Positions 1 to 9,208 of a stretch of DNA of 45,696 nt are shown one piece after another (position 1 is the first letter of the stretch; each line of letters starts with the position of its first letter). The stretch spans positions 1 through 45,696 of the forward strand of contig JAURWD010000047.1 of the NCBI GenBank assembly GCA_030655145.1, written 5' to 3'. The notes beneath the pieces were generated by a model, which saw only the letters and a list, made by a program, of their open reading frames with translations, was not told where the DNA came from and ran no database searches. The DNA is from Ferruginibacter sp. GTDB lineage: Bacteria; Bacteroidota; Bacteroidia; Chitinophagales; Chitinophagaceae. Both the position numbers and the translations under genes were made by a program.

Positions 1-108
1 CTGTAGAATTATTTGCGGCGCAACGTTAAGAATTGCAAAAACTCCTGGTGAGCCTGGCAAGGACTGTAAGAAAGAACCCCTATTTTTAATGCTCAATTGA
101 AGCAATAA

Positions 109-531
109 ATGGCAACCAATCTTTCAAAATTATCCATCAACTGCAGTCCCGAAAAACTATGGGAGGTTGTGACCTTGCCTGCTTTTGTAAAGCTTTGGCA
201 GTATGGAAGCGAATTGAAAACAACCTGGGAAGTCGGCAGTCCAATCAAATTTGTAACGGAATGGGACAATCAGGTATTCGAGCAGTGGGGCACCGTGCTG
301 GAATTTGATCCTCCGCGGAAGCTACGCTATTCGTTGTTTGCGGCCGGGCCCGGGCGGGAAGACAGGCCTGAAAATTATTTTGAGATGAGCTATATCCTCA
401 CTCCCGGCAACGGGCACACGATGCTTGAAATAGTACAGGTAGATAACCGGCCGAATGCCGTGCAGGAAGCTGAACAAGGGGAAGAAAACCCGGTACTGAA
501 AATGCTGAAGGAAGTTGCAGAGCAGGATTAA
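109..531 (+). CDS. SRPBCC-family protein (AHSA1/polyketide cyclase-like)
   Basis: This is a 140-residue cytosolic protein without a signal peptide. Its opening (a beta strand, then SPEKLWEVVT, then an aromatic-rich strand with WEVGSPI and W-x-x-GTVLEFDPPRKL) is the usual pattern of the SRPBCC/START-like fold, close to the AHSA1 group. These proteins form a hydrophobic cavity that binds small ligands; the ligand cannot be read from sequence. Length is typical for a single-domain member. The ATG lies after an AT-rich stretch. It stands alone: the next gene starts 81 bp later and has its own exported product. Family assignment is fairly safe; function is unknown. A second SRPBCC protein lies at 18162. 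Confidence 0.8.
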   Translation: MATNLSKLSINCSPEKLWEVVTLPAFVKLWQYGSELKTTWEVGSPIKFVTEWDNQVFEQWGTVLEFDPPRKLRYSLFAAGPGREDRPENYFEMSYILTPGNGHTMLEIVQVDNRPNAVQEAEQGEENPVLKMLKEVAEQD

Positions 532-612
532 CAAATCTGGCCGATCGCATTAAAGCTACCCTGGACCTATCGGGATTTTCTTAAATCACTGAAATTAAAA
601 TGCATAAAAAAA

Positions 613-1512
613 ATGAAAAAGATTTTATCCATCCTGGTTGCGTTCCTTGTTTTTTCAACGTCGTTTGGGCAACCACCTTCTGGTAGCCGGGTGCAGGCAG
701 CGTTGCCGCCCGGAACCATCATTCACGGAAATATTCCCTATAACAACGATACGCTAAAGCAACACCTGTTAGACATCTACCTTCCTGCCGGAACAAAAAA
801 GAAGGTACCCCTGGTCGTGTTCATTCATGGCGGAGGCTGGGTGAGCAATGATAAATATGCAGACATGGGCTACATGCCAAACACCGTTGCTGCCATGCTC
901 AACAACGGGCTGGCCGTGGCTTCCATTGATTACCGGTTCGCCATGCAAGCGGTGTTCCCGGCCATCCTGCAGGATTGTAACAAAGCGGTTTCTTTTCTTT
1001 ATGATAACGCCGCCAGGTACAACCTTGACAACAGCAAGATCGCCTTGATGGGTTTCTCCGCAGGTGGCCACCTGGCATCATTGATGGGTACCTCGCAAAA
1101 TAATAAAGTGAGTAGTTTGTATTTTCCTTCCAGCTATCGGCCATTCCAATACAAAGGAGTTGTTGATTTTTACGGCCCGGTCGACCTGGTACTCCTCCCC
1201 GGGAATGAAAACTTAAAGTCTCCCGAAAGTATCCTCATTGGTGCGGCACCGCTACTGCGGCCAGACCTAGCCAAAGCTGCCAGTCCGCTGACTTACCTTG
1301 ATAAAAATGATCCGCCCTTCCTCATCTATCATGGGGAAAAGGATGACCTCGTCTCAAACAAACAATCAAAATTGCTAAGTGCCTGGCTAACTTATTATGG
1401 GGTTAAGAATGAATTGACGATCGTAAAGGATGCCCCACATTTCGGAACCATGTACGATGTTGAAGAGATCAGCACCAAGGTGATCGCATTCTTACTACAG
1501 CAATTGAAATAA
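613..1512 (+). CDS. exported alpha/beta hydrolase (esterase/lipase, BD-FAE/HSL-like)
   Basis: This 299-residue protein has an N-terminal signal peptide (residues 1-20, ending SFGQ). The mature part is an alpha/beta hydrolase: oxyanion-hole motif HGGGW at residues 72-76, nucleophile elbow GFSAGG with Ser149, a probable acid at Asp244/245 (GEKDD) and a catalytic His277 (APHFG). The HGGGW motif plus GxSAGG is typical of carboxylesterases acting on short acyl esters, such as feruloyl or acetyl esterases and kynurenine formamidase relatives. The start ATG follows an A-rich run (601-612) typical of Bacteroidota ribosome loading. It probably acts in the periplasm or outside the cell. Substrate is unknown; no polysaccharide locus is adjacent. 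Confidence 0.85.
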   Translation: MKKILSILVAFLVFSTSFGQPPSGSRVQAALPPGTIIHGNIPYNNDTLKQHLLDIYLPAGTKKKVPLVVFIHGGGWVSNDKYADMGYMPNTVAAMLNNGLAVASIDYRFAMQAVFPAILQDCNKAVSFLYDNAARYNLDNSKIALMGFSAGGHLASLMGTSQNNKVSSLYFPSSYRPFQYKGVVDFYGPVDLVLLPGNENLKSPESILIGAAPLLRPDLAKAASPLTYLDKNDPPFLIYHGEKDDLVSNKQSKLLSAWLTYYGVKNELTIVKDAPHFGTMYDVEEISTKVIAFLLQQLK

Positions 1513-1836
1513 AATAATCGCTCTCCATCAGTAATGCTTTCTTACACCTCGACTTATATTTTAAAGCGGTAGTCGACGTAAGAAAAATAGTTGCACCCAA
1601 GCATTTCGGAAAACGTTGATTTAAAAGTTTCATTGGTATTTAATGGATGACGGTTACGCCTGTCCGAAGATCCGATTGTTGCTTCAGCTGGCTCCTTGCT
1701 TTCATATCATCATTATTTCTAATTATCTTCCGGACTGTATATGCCGACAAATTAAATGGCATGGCAGGATCGTTCTGTTTTGATTTTCCGCATGGATGCT
1801 CCACCTCATCTTATCCAACTACCAACAATTAACTGT
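1513..1836. other. intergenic region, no supported gene
   Basis: This 324-bp gap separates the esterase from the DUF885 gene. A short open frame (1647-1832) encodes a hydrophobic stretch, but it has no convincing start context and runs into the upstream extension of the next gene. I see no hairpin terminator with a T-run and no clear TAnnTTTG box. Confidence 0.4.
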
Positions 1837-3612
1837 ATGAAAAGAATTATCGCGACCGCGACCTTTATCTTCCTCATCGGCTTCTCCCAGTCTTCTTTTA
1901 AAACACCGCCCTCGCAGCTCGACCAGTTATTCGATCGTTATTCAGCCGCGTATTACGCCTTAAATCCGCTCGCGGCCACCGCCCAGGGTTTTAACCAGTA
2001 CAACGATCAACTGGAGATCAAGATCAGCGAAGCCTATGTAACAAAATCGCGGAACCTCAACCAACGATACCTGGATAGTTTAAGTGGCATTAATAAGAAA
2101 GAACTGTCAGCCGCTGAAAAATTGAGTGTCGAAATACTCACTTACAAACTGCAGGCTGAAAACGATTGGTTCAACAACTCCCTGATGTATTACACGCCGG
2201 TCAACCAGTTTGTCTTTAGCTTTCCCACGCAGTTTGCAACCCTGGGTTCGGGGGCTGGTTATATCCCTTTTAATACCGAGTTGGATTACCGGAATTTCAT
2301 GAGCCGCATGAAACAATTTCAACCCTGGGTAGACCAGGCGATCGCCAACATGCAGGAAGGAATCCGGGTAAAGAATACTACGCCCAGGGCAGCCATGCTT
2401 AAGGTGCCGGTGCAACTGAAACCCTTCTTTGACGGCCCGGATTCCGGTAACGTTTTTTTTAAACCCCTGGAAAAGCTGCCCGCTAACCTGGATACAGCCA
2501 CAGCTACTACTTTGAAAAAAGAATATGCTGCTGCCATTGAAACCTACCTCAAACCGGCCTACAAAAAATTGCATGATTACATCGTGACGGTTTACATTCC
2601 GAAGGCGAGGGAAACCTCGGGCTTGCTGGATAACCATAACGGGAAGAAGGAATATGCGGCCTGGCTGAAGTATCACACGACCACCAACATCACCGCGGAA
2701 ACCATCTTCACGGTAGGACTGAACGAGGTAGCCCGCATCAAAAAGGAAATGGATTCGCTAAAAAATGTAATAGGCTTTAAGGGTGATTTGAAATCTTTTT
2801 TTGACTATGTAAAAACGGATCCCAAGTTTTTTCCCTTCAAAACTGAAGACGAAATATTGGACCGGTTCAGAAGTTTTGAAAAGCGGATGGAGCCGCAGTT
2901 GAGCCGCCTTTTTAACATGAAGCCCAAGGCGAAATTCGAAGTGCGGGCCATTGAAAAGTTCCGGGCGGCGGGGGCCAATGCGCAATACATGAAGGCCTCG
3001 CGGGATGGCAAGCGGCCCGGCATATTTTACGAGGCAGTTTACGAGCCTGCTAAGTACAATTATTCCACCATGGAGGGATTGTTCATTCACGAAGCGATCC
3101 CCGGGCATCACTACCAGGTTTCCATCCAGCAGGAAGCGGCCATCCCTGAATTCAGGATGACCTACGGCACCACCGCTTTCGGCGAAGGCTGGGCGCTGTA
3201 TGCGGAAAGCCTGGGCACAGAGTTGGGCATGTATACCGATCCGTATCAATATCTTGGCAGGTTAAATAATGAAATTGAAAGGGCGGTCCGGCTCGTGGTT
3301 GATGCAGGAATTCATGCCAAAGGCTGGTCCCGCGAAAAAGCCATCAGTTACATCCTGGAGAACCAGCCGGTCTCGGAGGCCCAGGCCGAACAACGCATTG
3401 AACGGTACATGGTCATTCCCGGCCAGGCCGTGAGTTATAAAGTTGGTGAGATAAAAATTTTGGAACTGCGTGCAAAAGCAAAACAACAATTAGGCGAAAA
3501 GTTCGACATCAGGTCATTTCATGACGAGGTCTTAAAAGATGGCAGTCTGCCCCTCTTGTTGTTGGAAAGAAAGATAGACAATTGGATAGAGCATCAAAAA
3601 GCAACAAAGTAG
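1837..3612 (+). CDS. exported DUF885 protein (putative metallopeptidase-like)
   Basis: The frame is open from 1756, but the ATG at 1837 begins a clear signal peptide (MKRIIATATFIFLIGFSQSS), so I take it as the start, giving 591 residues. The mature protein matches the DUF885 family: an N-terminal helical region (LNPLAATAQGFNQYND) and the hallmark HEAIPGHHYQ motif (3088-3117), whose histidines and glutamate look like a zinc site, followed by EGWALYAESLGTELG. DUF885 proteins are described as bacterial peptidase-like enzymes of mostly unproven substrate. Length is usual for the family. The signal peptide suggests a periplasmic location. Family call is secure; the activity is inferred. Confidence 0.88.
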   Translation: MKRIIATATFIFLIGFSQSSFKTPPSQLDQLFDRYSAAYYALNPLAATAQGFNQYNDQLEIKISEAYVTKSRNLNQRYLDSLSGINKKELSAAEKLSVEILTYKLQAENDWFNNSLMYYTPVNQFVFSFPTQFATLGSGAGYIPFNTELDYRNFMSRMKQFQPWVDQAIANMQEGIRVKNTTPRAAMLKVPVQLKPFFDGPDSGNVFFKPLEKLPANLDTATATTLKKEYAAAIETYLKPAYKKLHDYIVTVYIPKARETSGLLDNHNGKKEYAAWLKYHTTTNITAETIFTVGLNEVARIKKEMDSLKNVIGFKGDLKSFFDYVKTDPKFFPFKTEDEILDRFRSFEKRMEPQLSRLFNMKPKAKFEVRAIEKFRAAGANAQYMKASRDGKRPGIFYEAVYEPAKYNYSTMEGLFIHEAIPGHHYQVSIQQEAAIPEFRMTYGTTAFGEGWALYAESLGTELGMYTDPYQYLGRLNNEIERAVRLVVDAGIHAKGWSREKAISYILENQPVSEAQAEQRIERYMVIPGQAVSYKVGEIKILELRAKAKQQLGEKFDIRSFHDEVLKDGSLPLLLLERKIDNWIEHQKATK

Positions 3613-3833
3613 GCCGAAGTTTTTTTACTTGTCTTGTGTCACCTGGAGTGCAACGGTCGGCGCCAGCCCGTTTCTTTCAAAAAAATCCGGTAAAATTTTA
3701 CTATTTTTCTCACGGTATTCTGCAGAACACGTTCACATCCCTGTCCCGCATTGCTCCGTTCATCGTGTTAGCGAAGTACCATGCTTCCCCGCCACTTGTT
3801 TAAAAGTTATTTATCACTTTTAAATCAATAGCA

Positions 3834-4307
3834 ATGACACATTTCAAACCCGGTGCCTTTTTGTTGGTTGCAACCACCTCCTTATTTCTTTATGGCTGCA
3901 ACAATGCAACCACTCCGCCTCAAACTAAAGAGAGCGATACAGCCTCGGCGACAACAATGACCGAAAACACTCCCACCATGCCTGCCTACGATCCCGCCAT
4001 GGATGCCCTGAATGTCGGGGGCGACATGAACAAAAAACTCGTCGATAGCCTGGGCGTAAAGATGTACGAATTCTCCATAAAGCCTGGCCAGTCCTGGTCC
4101 GTGCACACCCATCCCGATCACACTGTATATGTGCTGCAGGGCGGCAAAATGGCGCTTTACATGGGGCAAGCAGGCCGGCTGGATACGCTCACCTTTCCGA
4201 CCGGCATGGGTTTTGTCAGCGGGCCGCTAACGGACTCCGGCAGAAACATCGGCAACACCACCATCAAAATGGTCGTCACCGATATCTATCGCCCACGCGG
4301 TAAATAA
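3834..4307 (+). CDS. cupin-domain lipoprotein
   Basis: This 157-residue protein begins with a lipoprotein signal (LFLYGC, Cys22) followed by a Thr/Ser/Pro-rich linker. The rest is a small cupin beta barrel. The first cupin motif is visible as HTHPDHTVYVLQGG, supplying metal-binding histidines, and a second strand set follows (TFPTGMGFVSGP). Such small cupins often bind a divalent metal; here it would be tethered to the cell envelope. The signal KESDTAS-type linker and lipobox support export. No partner gene is adjacent in an operon. The catalytic or binding role is unknown. Confidence 0.8.
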   Translation: MTHFKPGAFLLVATTSLFLYGCNNATTPPQTKESDTASATTMTENTPTMPAYDPAMDALNVGGDMNKKLVDSLGVKMYEFSIKPGQSWSVHTHPDHTVYVLQGGKMALYMGQAGRLDTLTFPTGMGFVSGPLTDSGRNIGNTTIKMVVTDIYRPRGK

Positions 4308-4551
4308 ATAGCGGCGTGTATAGGTCAATGTTATAAGCCGGATAACGTAGGAGGTTTGCCGGTTGCGCTACGCGAATTTCCTGCACCTCTTAATCAATTT
4401 TTCGACAAAGGTTTTAATTGAACAAGCTGTTACAGCGCTTCCCGGCATCGTTGTGTCACTCACGTGTACGGCAATGCAAGCGGGAGCATTTCTTTCAAAC
4501 GGATTGTTGGTTGGCATTGATTCAAACCGCAACTTTGTTGAAACGATTTAC

Positions 4552-5568
4552 ATGATCCATACATACATATTTCAACGGGGTAAACGCTGCTGCCAATTTT
4601 TGATTTTTAGTTTGCTGACATTGTCTGCCGGTGCGCAACAAAAAACCAGCGCCAGGCACCTGCCCATCATTGATGTTCATGTGCATGCCATGAAAGTGAA
4701 CCCGGCCTTTGGCGGTGATATGTGTCCCTGGTTTTTAAGCAGCATGCCCGGTGGTGATCCCACTCAAAAAGCTCCGGCCTTTATGAACACCGATTGTGCC
4801 ACGCCGTTGCGGGCTGCTAAAACCGACCAGGAATTCCAGGACTCCCTGATGGCCACCATGAGAAGATTGAACATGACGATCGTTGCAAGCGGTGATGCGA
4901 GCATTTTACGCAACTGGCAGAAAGCCGCAGAGCCGGGCAGGGTGATTCCAAGTATTTCTTTAAGTTCCTCCAGTGAAATGACCGTCGTGGCTTTCACCGA
5001 TTCATTGACAAAAGGTTTTTATAAAGTTATGGGCGAGGTTGCTCCGCAGTACGCGGGCATGTCACCGAGCGATACTTCTCTCGATGCTTATTTCGCTGCT
5101 GCCGAACGCTTGAATATACCGGTGGGCATCCACATGGGCACCGGCGGAAACGGAACCATCAACATCAACAATCCTAAATACCGGGCTTCGATGGGCAATC
5201 CCTTTTTGCTGGAAGACCTGTTGGCCCGGCATCCGAAATTAAAAGTATGGGTAATGCATGCGGGCTACCCGATGATCGACGAAATGATCGCCTTGATGGG
5301 TGCTAACGCCTACGTGTACGTGGATGTAGCCGGAATGATCTGGAGTTACCCACTCGCAGAAATTCACGACTACATCAAACGACTGGTACAGGCCGGTTTT
5401 GGGAAACGCATCATGTACGGCACTGACTTGTTGGTGTGGCCGAAACTTATAGAAACTTCCATTGGAGTTATCGAAAATGCCAACTATTTATCCTTCGATC
5501 AAAAGCGGGACATCTTCTTTAACAATGCCGTGCGTTTTTTCCGCCTGGAAGAAAGCAAATATCAATAG
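4552..5568 (+). CDS. exported amidohydrolase (amidohydrolase_2 family)
   Basis: The frame extends upstream to a TTG at 4363, but the ATG at 4552 starts a plausible signal peptide (residues 1-29, ending LSAGAQ), so I choose it; the product is 338 residues. It is a TIM-barrel metal-dependent hydrolase: IIDVHVHAM gives the HxH metal motif after strand 1, GIHMGTGG and WVMHAGYP give later histidines, and YGTDLLVW supplies the C-terminal Asp. This set is typical of the amidohydrolase_2 group (aminocarboxymuconate-semialdehyde decarboxylase-like). Export is less usual for this group but common in Bacteroidota. Substrate unknown. Confidence 0.8.
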   Translation: MIHTYIFQRGKRCCQFLIFSLLTLSAGAQQKTSARHLPIIDVHVHAMKVNPAFGGDMCPWFLSSMPGGDPTQKAPAFMNTDCATPLRAAKTDQEFQDSLMATMRRLNMTIVASGDASILRNWQKAAEPGRVIPSISLSSSSEMTVVAFTDSLTKGFYKVMGEVAPQYAGMSPSDTSLDAYFAAAERLNIPVGIHMGTGGNGTININNPKYRASMGNPFLLEDLLARHPKLKVWVMHAGYPMIDEMIALMGANAYVYVDVAGMIWSYPLAEIHDYIKRLVQAGFGKRIMYGTDLLVWPKLIETSIGVIENANYLSFDQKRDIFFNNAVRFFRLEESKYQ

Positions 5569-5649
5569 GTGACCTACTCTCTCAACTTGATTAACCGGAT
5601 GATCGATTCCGAACTACTCGTTTATCCCTAAAGTTCAACAGCTTTGCAA

Positions 5650-6270
5650 ATGAAAAAAAAGGCCATCATCTTCGACCTGGACAATACCATTTATCCTGTG
5701 GCTTCTATCGCGGCGGAACTATTTACGCCACTGTTTCAAATGATCGAGGAGGAGGGAACTCACCACATGTACATGGCCGCGATCAAGGCTGATCTTATGC
5801 GCCGCCCGTTCCAGTTGGTGGCCGCCGAACACAAGTTCAGCAAAGAGCTGGCGGAAAAAGGCCGGGAACATTTGAGCCAGGTCGCCTACACCGGTAAAAT
5901 AAAACCCTTCGAGGACTATGCCGACACCAAAGATCTTTCCGTAGATAAATTTTTGGTCACCACCGGTTTTCCCAGGCTCCAACAAAGCAAGATCGACGGT
6001 ATGAAGATCGCTGCCGACTTCAAAGAGATCCACATCGTTGATCCCGGAAGTTCGGGGCTTACAAAAAAAGATGTGTTTGCCGGCATCCTGGAGCGACATC
6101 ACTATAACATTGCCGACGTGCTGGTAATTGGTGACGACCTGGAATCGGAGATCAAGGCAGCGCAGGCGCTCGGTATGGACGTGGTCTTATACGATAGTCC
6201 CAATGTGCAACAGCATGTTACCAACATTCCAAGGATTGAACATTTCAGCGAACTGCGGAATTTTATTTGA
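5650..6270 (+). CDS. HAD-family hydrolase (putative phosphatase/nucleotidase)
   Basis: A 206-residue cytosolic HAD hydrolase. I choose the ATG at 5650 because motif I (IIFDLDNT, Asp9 nucleophile and Asp11) then sits at the normal distance from the N terminus. Motif II is VTTGFPR, motif III a lysine in SGLTKKD, and motif IV the acidic VIGDDLESEIKAAQ. A small helical cap is inserted between motifs I and II, as in pyrimidine 5'-nucleotidase-like subfamily I members. It probably removes phosphate from a small metabolite. The gene is isolated; the gene downstream is on the opposite strand and converges on it. Confidence 0.85.
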   Translation: MKKKAIIFDLDNTIYPVASIAAELFTPLFQMIEEEGTHHMYMAAIKADLMRRPFQLVAAEHKFSKELAEKGREHLSQVAYTGKIKPFEDYADTKDLSVDKFLVTTGFPRLQQSKIDGMKIAADFKEIHIVDPGSSGLTKKDVFAGILERHHYNIADVLVIGDDLESEIKAAQALGMDVVLYDSPNVQQHVTNIPRIEHFSELRNFI

Positions 6271-6460
6271 CCTTGGCAGCGCACAGTTTCGCTTTTTCGA
6301 CCGCAGAAGCAAAGTGTTTTTCCCGCCAGGGAACATTTTTTATTTGTACCCATTTCCGCTGATCCGTCAACAACTGTTGATCCCCGTTAAAGCAGCTATT
6401 CGTTACCGTTATACCACGATACCCGTTACCATTGACCACTTGCTTTAAAAACTTTCCTGC

Positions 6461-7225
6461 TTACAAATTCATTCCACCTGAAACTTCTATGCGTTGCCCG
6501 TTGATCCATCGGGCATCTTCGGTACAGAGGAACGAAACAACGCCGCCAATATCCTCGGGGAGGCCGACGCGGCCCAGGGCGGTAATGCCTGCGATGTGTT
6601 CATTTACTTGCGGATTGTCGCGAACGATTCCACCGGCAAAATCAGTTTCAATAGCGCCCGGCGCAACAGTATTTACGCGGATGCCTCTCGGACCCAATTC
6701 TTTTGCCTGGTAGCGGGTAAGCACTTCCACCGCTCCCTTCATCGCGGCGTAGGCTGTATAACCCGGTGAGTAAAATCTTGCGAGCCCGGTTGACAGGTTG
6801 ACGATTCCGCCGCCATCGTTCATCATCGCCAGCGCTTTTTGCGCCAGGAAAAACACGCCCTTGAAATGAACATTCATCAATAGGTTGAACTGCTCTTCGC
6901 TGGTTCCCGCAAATGTTGCACCCACGCCGACACCCGCATTGTTGACCAGGAAATCGATCGACCTGGTGTTGAATTTTTCGTGAAGCTTTTCTTCCAGCGT
7001 TTTAAAAAATACGTCAAAGCCAGCGGTGTCAGCAGTATTCAATTGAATGGCCAGCGCCTTACTGCCCAATGCCTCCACCTGTTTCACCACCGCAAGCGCT
7101 TCTCCCTCTTGACTATTGTAAGTAATTATTACGTAGAGCCCTTTTATTGCCAGGCTGATCGCCATGTTTTTTCCGAGTCCCCGGCTTCCGCCGGTTACCA
7201 GGGCGATTTTTTTATTTGGTGTCAT
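6461..7225 (-). CDS. SDR-family oxidoreductase
   Basis: A 254-residue classical short-chain dehydrogenase/reductase. The cofactor-binding TGGSRGLG is at residues 11-18, NNAG at 95-98, catalytic Ser145 in NLSTG, and the YxxxK pair at Tyr159/Lys163. The C terminus (VAPGAIETDF, then NGQRIEVSGGMNL) matches the 3-oxoacyl-ACP reductase/glucose dehydrogenase-like branch. The TGGSRGLG loop has an Arg, which often favours NADP(H). It follows the AraC-type regulator on the same strand with a 352-bp gap, so the regulator may control it, as is often seen for AraC-SDR neighbours. Substrate is unknown. Confidence 0.88.
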   Translation of the reverse strand: MTPNKKIALVTGGSRGLGKNMAISLAIKGLYVIITYNSQEGEALAVVKQVEALGSKALAIQLNTADTAGFDVFFKTLEEKLHEKFNTRSIDFLVNNAGVGVGATFAGTSEEQFNLLMNVHFKGVFFLAQKALAMMNDGGGIVNLSTGLARFYSPGYTAYAAMKGAVEVLTRYQAKELGPRGIRVNTVAPGAIETDFAGGIVRDNPQVNEHIAGITALGRVGLPEDIGGVVSFLCTEDARWINGQRIEVSGGMNL

Positions 7226-7577
7226 TCGTTTGATTTTTTTATGAGAATTTATTTGTTTGATTGAATTAAGAATTTCGTCTGTTCGTTAACGGTAGACATG
7301 GAATTTTTCGGCGAGGCGGCTATTCGATCAGGCGCTTAACCTGTTACAGCGTGTATGCAAGCCTGAATTGCGCCGAGATAACAAATCGCTGCCAGCGAAT
7401 GGGCAGGATAAACTCTGGAAGGATAGATGCAGGTGATTGTTGCTTTGCACAAGCGGATACGTGGTGATTTTTTGTTTCATCTCTTACCTAAAAATTTGAT
7501 AAAACAAAGGTCAGCACAAGCAGGCAATGCGTATTTGCGGGCGTCAATCGAACATTTGCAAATTTCAATCTTTGCGG
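7226..7577. other. intergenic region between SDR and AraC genes
   Basis: This 352-bp stretch should hold the promoter of the SDR gene (minus strand). I do not see a convincing TTG-N19-TAnnTTTG pair, nor a coding region. It is otherwise unremarkable. Confidence 0.35.
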
Positions 7578-8483
7578 CTAGTTTCTAAAAGCGAGGGGAG
7601 AATGGGAGGTCTGTTTCTTGAAAAAATTGGAGAAGTGCGCAATTTCTTCAAATCCTAAACAGTAGGCGATCTCGGAGATGTTCCAGTCCGTTTGTTTGAG
7701 GAGGATCTTTGCTTCGGTCACCAGGCGGCCCGTAATGAGTTGGGTGGTAGTCTGGCCCGTGTTCTCTTTCAACACCTTGTTCAGGTGATTTACATTTACA
7801 GCAAGCGAATCCGCATACGCTTTCGCGGTTCTTAACTTGAGCCGCTGGTCTTGTGTTTCTATGGGAAACTGCCGGTCAAGCAACTCAACAAATAAGGTGG
7901 ATATCCTTGCAGCTGCATTATGCGATACCTGGAGTGCGGGAAGAGGCTGCAACTTTTGACCGATGTGGATGAGTTCCACGACGTAGTTGCGGATGAGGTC
8001 ATATTTATACCGGTAGTCTGACTTTAGTTCCCGGTCCATTTTTATAAAGATGGCTTCTATGTCGGCACAATCTTCTGCAGACAGTTGAAAGACCGGGAAA
8101 CCGCGGGGTGTAAAGATCGGCAGGTCATCCAGGACAACGCCGCTCTTGGATTGCGTCAGGAAGTCTTCCGTAAATATGCAGAAATGGCCAGACTGGTTCG
8201 TTTCCTGCGGCACCCAGTTGTACGGGATCTTCGGGGAAGCAAATAATAAGGCGGTTTGGTCAATCTCAATCACCTTGTCAGCATACTCGGCCCGGTTTCG
8301 TCCCTTGATCAAACTGATCTTGTAGTAGGCGCGGCGGTTATAGGGCATACCCGGATCGTCCTTCATTCGTTCCATCAGTGCCTCCATGTCAAAGAGATCG
8401 AAATGCCCTATCTCTTTGGTGAGCCCTTCGGGAATAGAAGCGTGGGCCTCTTTGTAAAAATCTTCGAGCGATGTTGGTTTCAT
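7578..8483 (-). CDS. AraC-family transcriptional regulator
   Basis: The protein has an N-terminal ligand-sensing region (cupin-like, with GHFCIFTEDFL and PIFTPRGFPVF) and a C-terminal pair of helix-turn-helix motifs (DSLAVNVNHLNKVLKENTG, then ISEIAYCLGFEEIAHFSNFFKK, ending SPLAFRN) typical of AraC/XylS regulators. The frame is open from 8507, but I prefer the ATG at 8483 (301 residues, starting MKPTSLED) because a possible -7 box at 8497-8504 would lie inside the longer version. It likely activates a nearby gene, perhaps the SDR downstream on the same strand, in response to an unknown effector. Confidence 0.85.
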   Translation of the reverse strand: MKPTSLEDFYKEAHASIPEGLTKEIGHFDLFDMEALMERMKDDPGMPYNRRAYYKISLIKGRNRAEYADKVIEIDQTALLFASPKIPYNWVPQETNQSGHFCIFTEDFLTQSKSGVVLDDLPIFTPRGFPVFQLSAEDCADIEAIFIKMDRELKSDYRYKYDLIRNYVVELIHIGQKLQPLPALQVSHNAAARISTLFVELLDRQFPIETQDQRLKLRTAKAYADSLAVNVNHLNKVLKENTGQTTTQLITGRLVTEAKILLKQTDWNISEIAYCLGFEEIAHFSNFFKKQTSHSPLAFRN

Positions 8484-8496
8484 TTGATTGCAAAAC

Positions 8497-8504
8497 CAAA
8501 AGTA
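8497..8504 (-). promoter_or_regulatory. possible -7 box (TACTTTTG) for the AraC-type gene
   Basis: On the minus strand TACTTTTG matches the Bacteroidota TAnnTTTG box. No TTG lies at the right distance upstream, and the 5' leader to the ATG at 8483 would be only a few bases long. Weak evidence. Confidence 0.25.
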
Positions 8505-8646
8505 CAATAAGCCGGGGAAAAGCCGACGGTTAGCGGGAAATAGGAAACAGCCGCTTTAAATTCGGTGGAGTTAAACGCTATGCGAGTAGGCGAGTGCATA
8601 GCATAGCGAACGCGGATTCAACTAATCTTCAACAGCAGGTTGATGA

Positions 8647-9063
8647 TCATAAATATTCCCGCACAAACTCCTTGCAGTAAATTTTTATTTGTTCCCGCAC
8701 CTCCCGGAATTGTTGGTCTATTTCATCCGGGGTGCCAGTTGCTTTCGCGGGATCCGGGAAGTTATAATGAAATGTTTTTGCGGTGGACGGCAATACCGGG
8801 CAAACTTCTTTTGCATGATCACAAACGGTGATGACAAAATCGAATTCAATGTCCTGGTATTCGGTGATTTTGTTAGAAGTATGGGCAGAGATGTCAATGC
8901 CATCCTCCTGCAGCGTTGCGACTGCTTTCGGATTCACCCCATGCGTTTTAATACCGGCGCTGTACACCCTGGCTTTGTCGCCTGCAAAATGTTCCAGGTA
9001 ACCTTCAGCAATTTGACTTCGGCAACTATTGCCCGTGCAAAGCACCAGTATTGTTTTCTGCAT
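8647..9063 (-). CDS. arsC: arsenate reductase, thioredoxin-coupled (low-molecular-weight phosphatase fold)
   Basis: This 138-residue enzyme reduces arsenate to arsenite in the cytosol. The phosphatase-type P-loop CTGNSCRS starts at Cys9, and the redox pair Cys81 and Cys88 (TVCDHAKEVCP) completes the three-cysteine relay known from Staphylococcus ArsC (Cys10/82/89). Presence of all three argues for arsenate reductase rather than a protein tyrosine phosphatase. The C-terminal HYNFPDPAKATG supplies the conserved acid loop. It is the last gene of arsR-arsM-arsC; a 145-bp spacer separates it from arsM. A GCTATGC/GCATAGC hairpin (8577-8602) lies just downstream but has no T-run. Confidence 0.92.
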   Translation of the reverse strand: MQKTILVLCTGNSCRSQIAEGYLEHFAGDKARVYSAGIKTHGVNPKAVATLQEDGIDISAHTSNKITEYQDIEFDFVITVCDHAKEVCPVLPSTAKTFHYNFPDPAKATGTPDEIDQQFREVREQIKIYCKEFVREYL

Positions 9064-9208
9064 GATTATTTTTATTTATTGTTATTGCTTCGGTAGCGAC
9101 GGTTCATTGGAGCGAACCTTAGCGGTAACCGCCAGCCGGGTGCCTCCGTGGCCGGGATCAATGAGAATGTGGTTAAGCAAGACACAGGAGGTGCGCTGGT
9201 CGCCATGA

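Noticed and set aside
1647-1832. Small hydrophobic frame before the DUF885 gene
   Set aside because: It overlaps the upstream extension of the next gene, has a poor start context and no homologue-like motif that I recognise.
2107-2676. Long antisense frame within the DUF885 gene, with similar ones in the second DoxX gene and the RND operon
   Set aside because: These are by-products of codon bias in clear genes on the other strand; none shows a recognisable domain.
8577-8602. Hairpin GCTATGC/GCATAGC between arsC and the AraC-type gene as a terminator
   Set aside because: There is no T-run on either side, so termination is not supported, though a structural role remains possible.
9064-9208. 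Possible extra gene between arsC and arsM
   Set aside because: The 145-bp spacer holds only a frame overlapping the end of arsM; nothing resembles an ars accessory protein.
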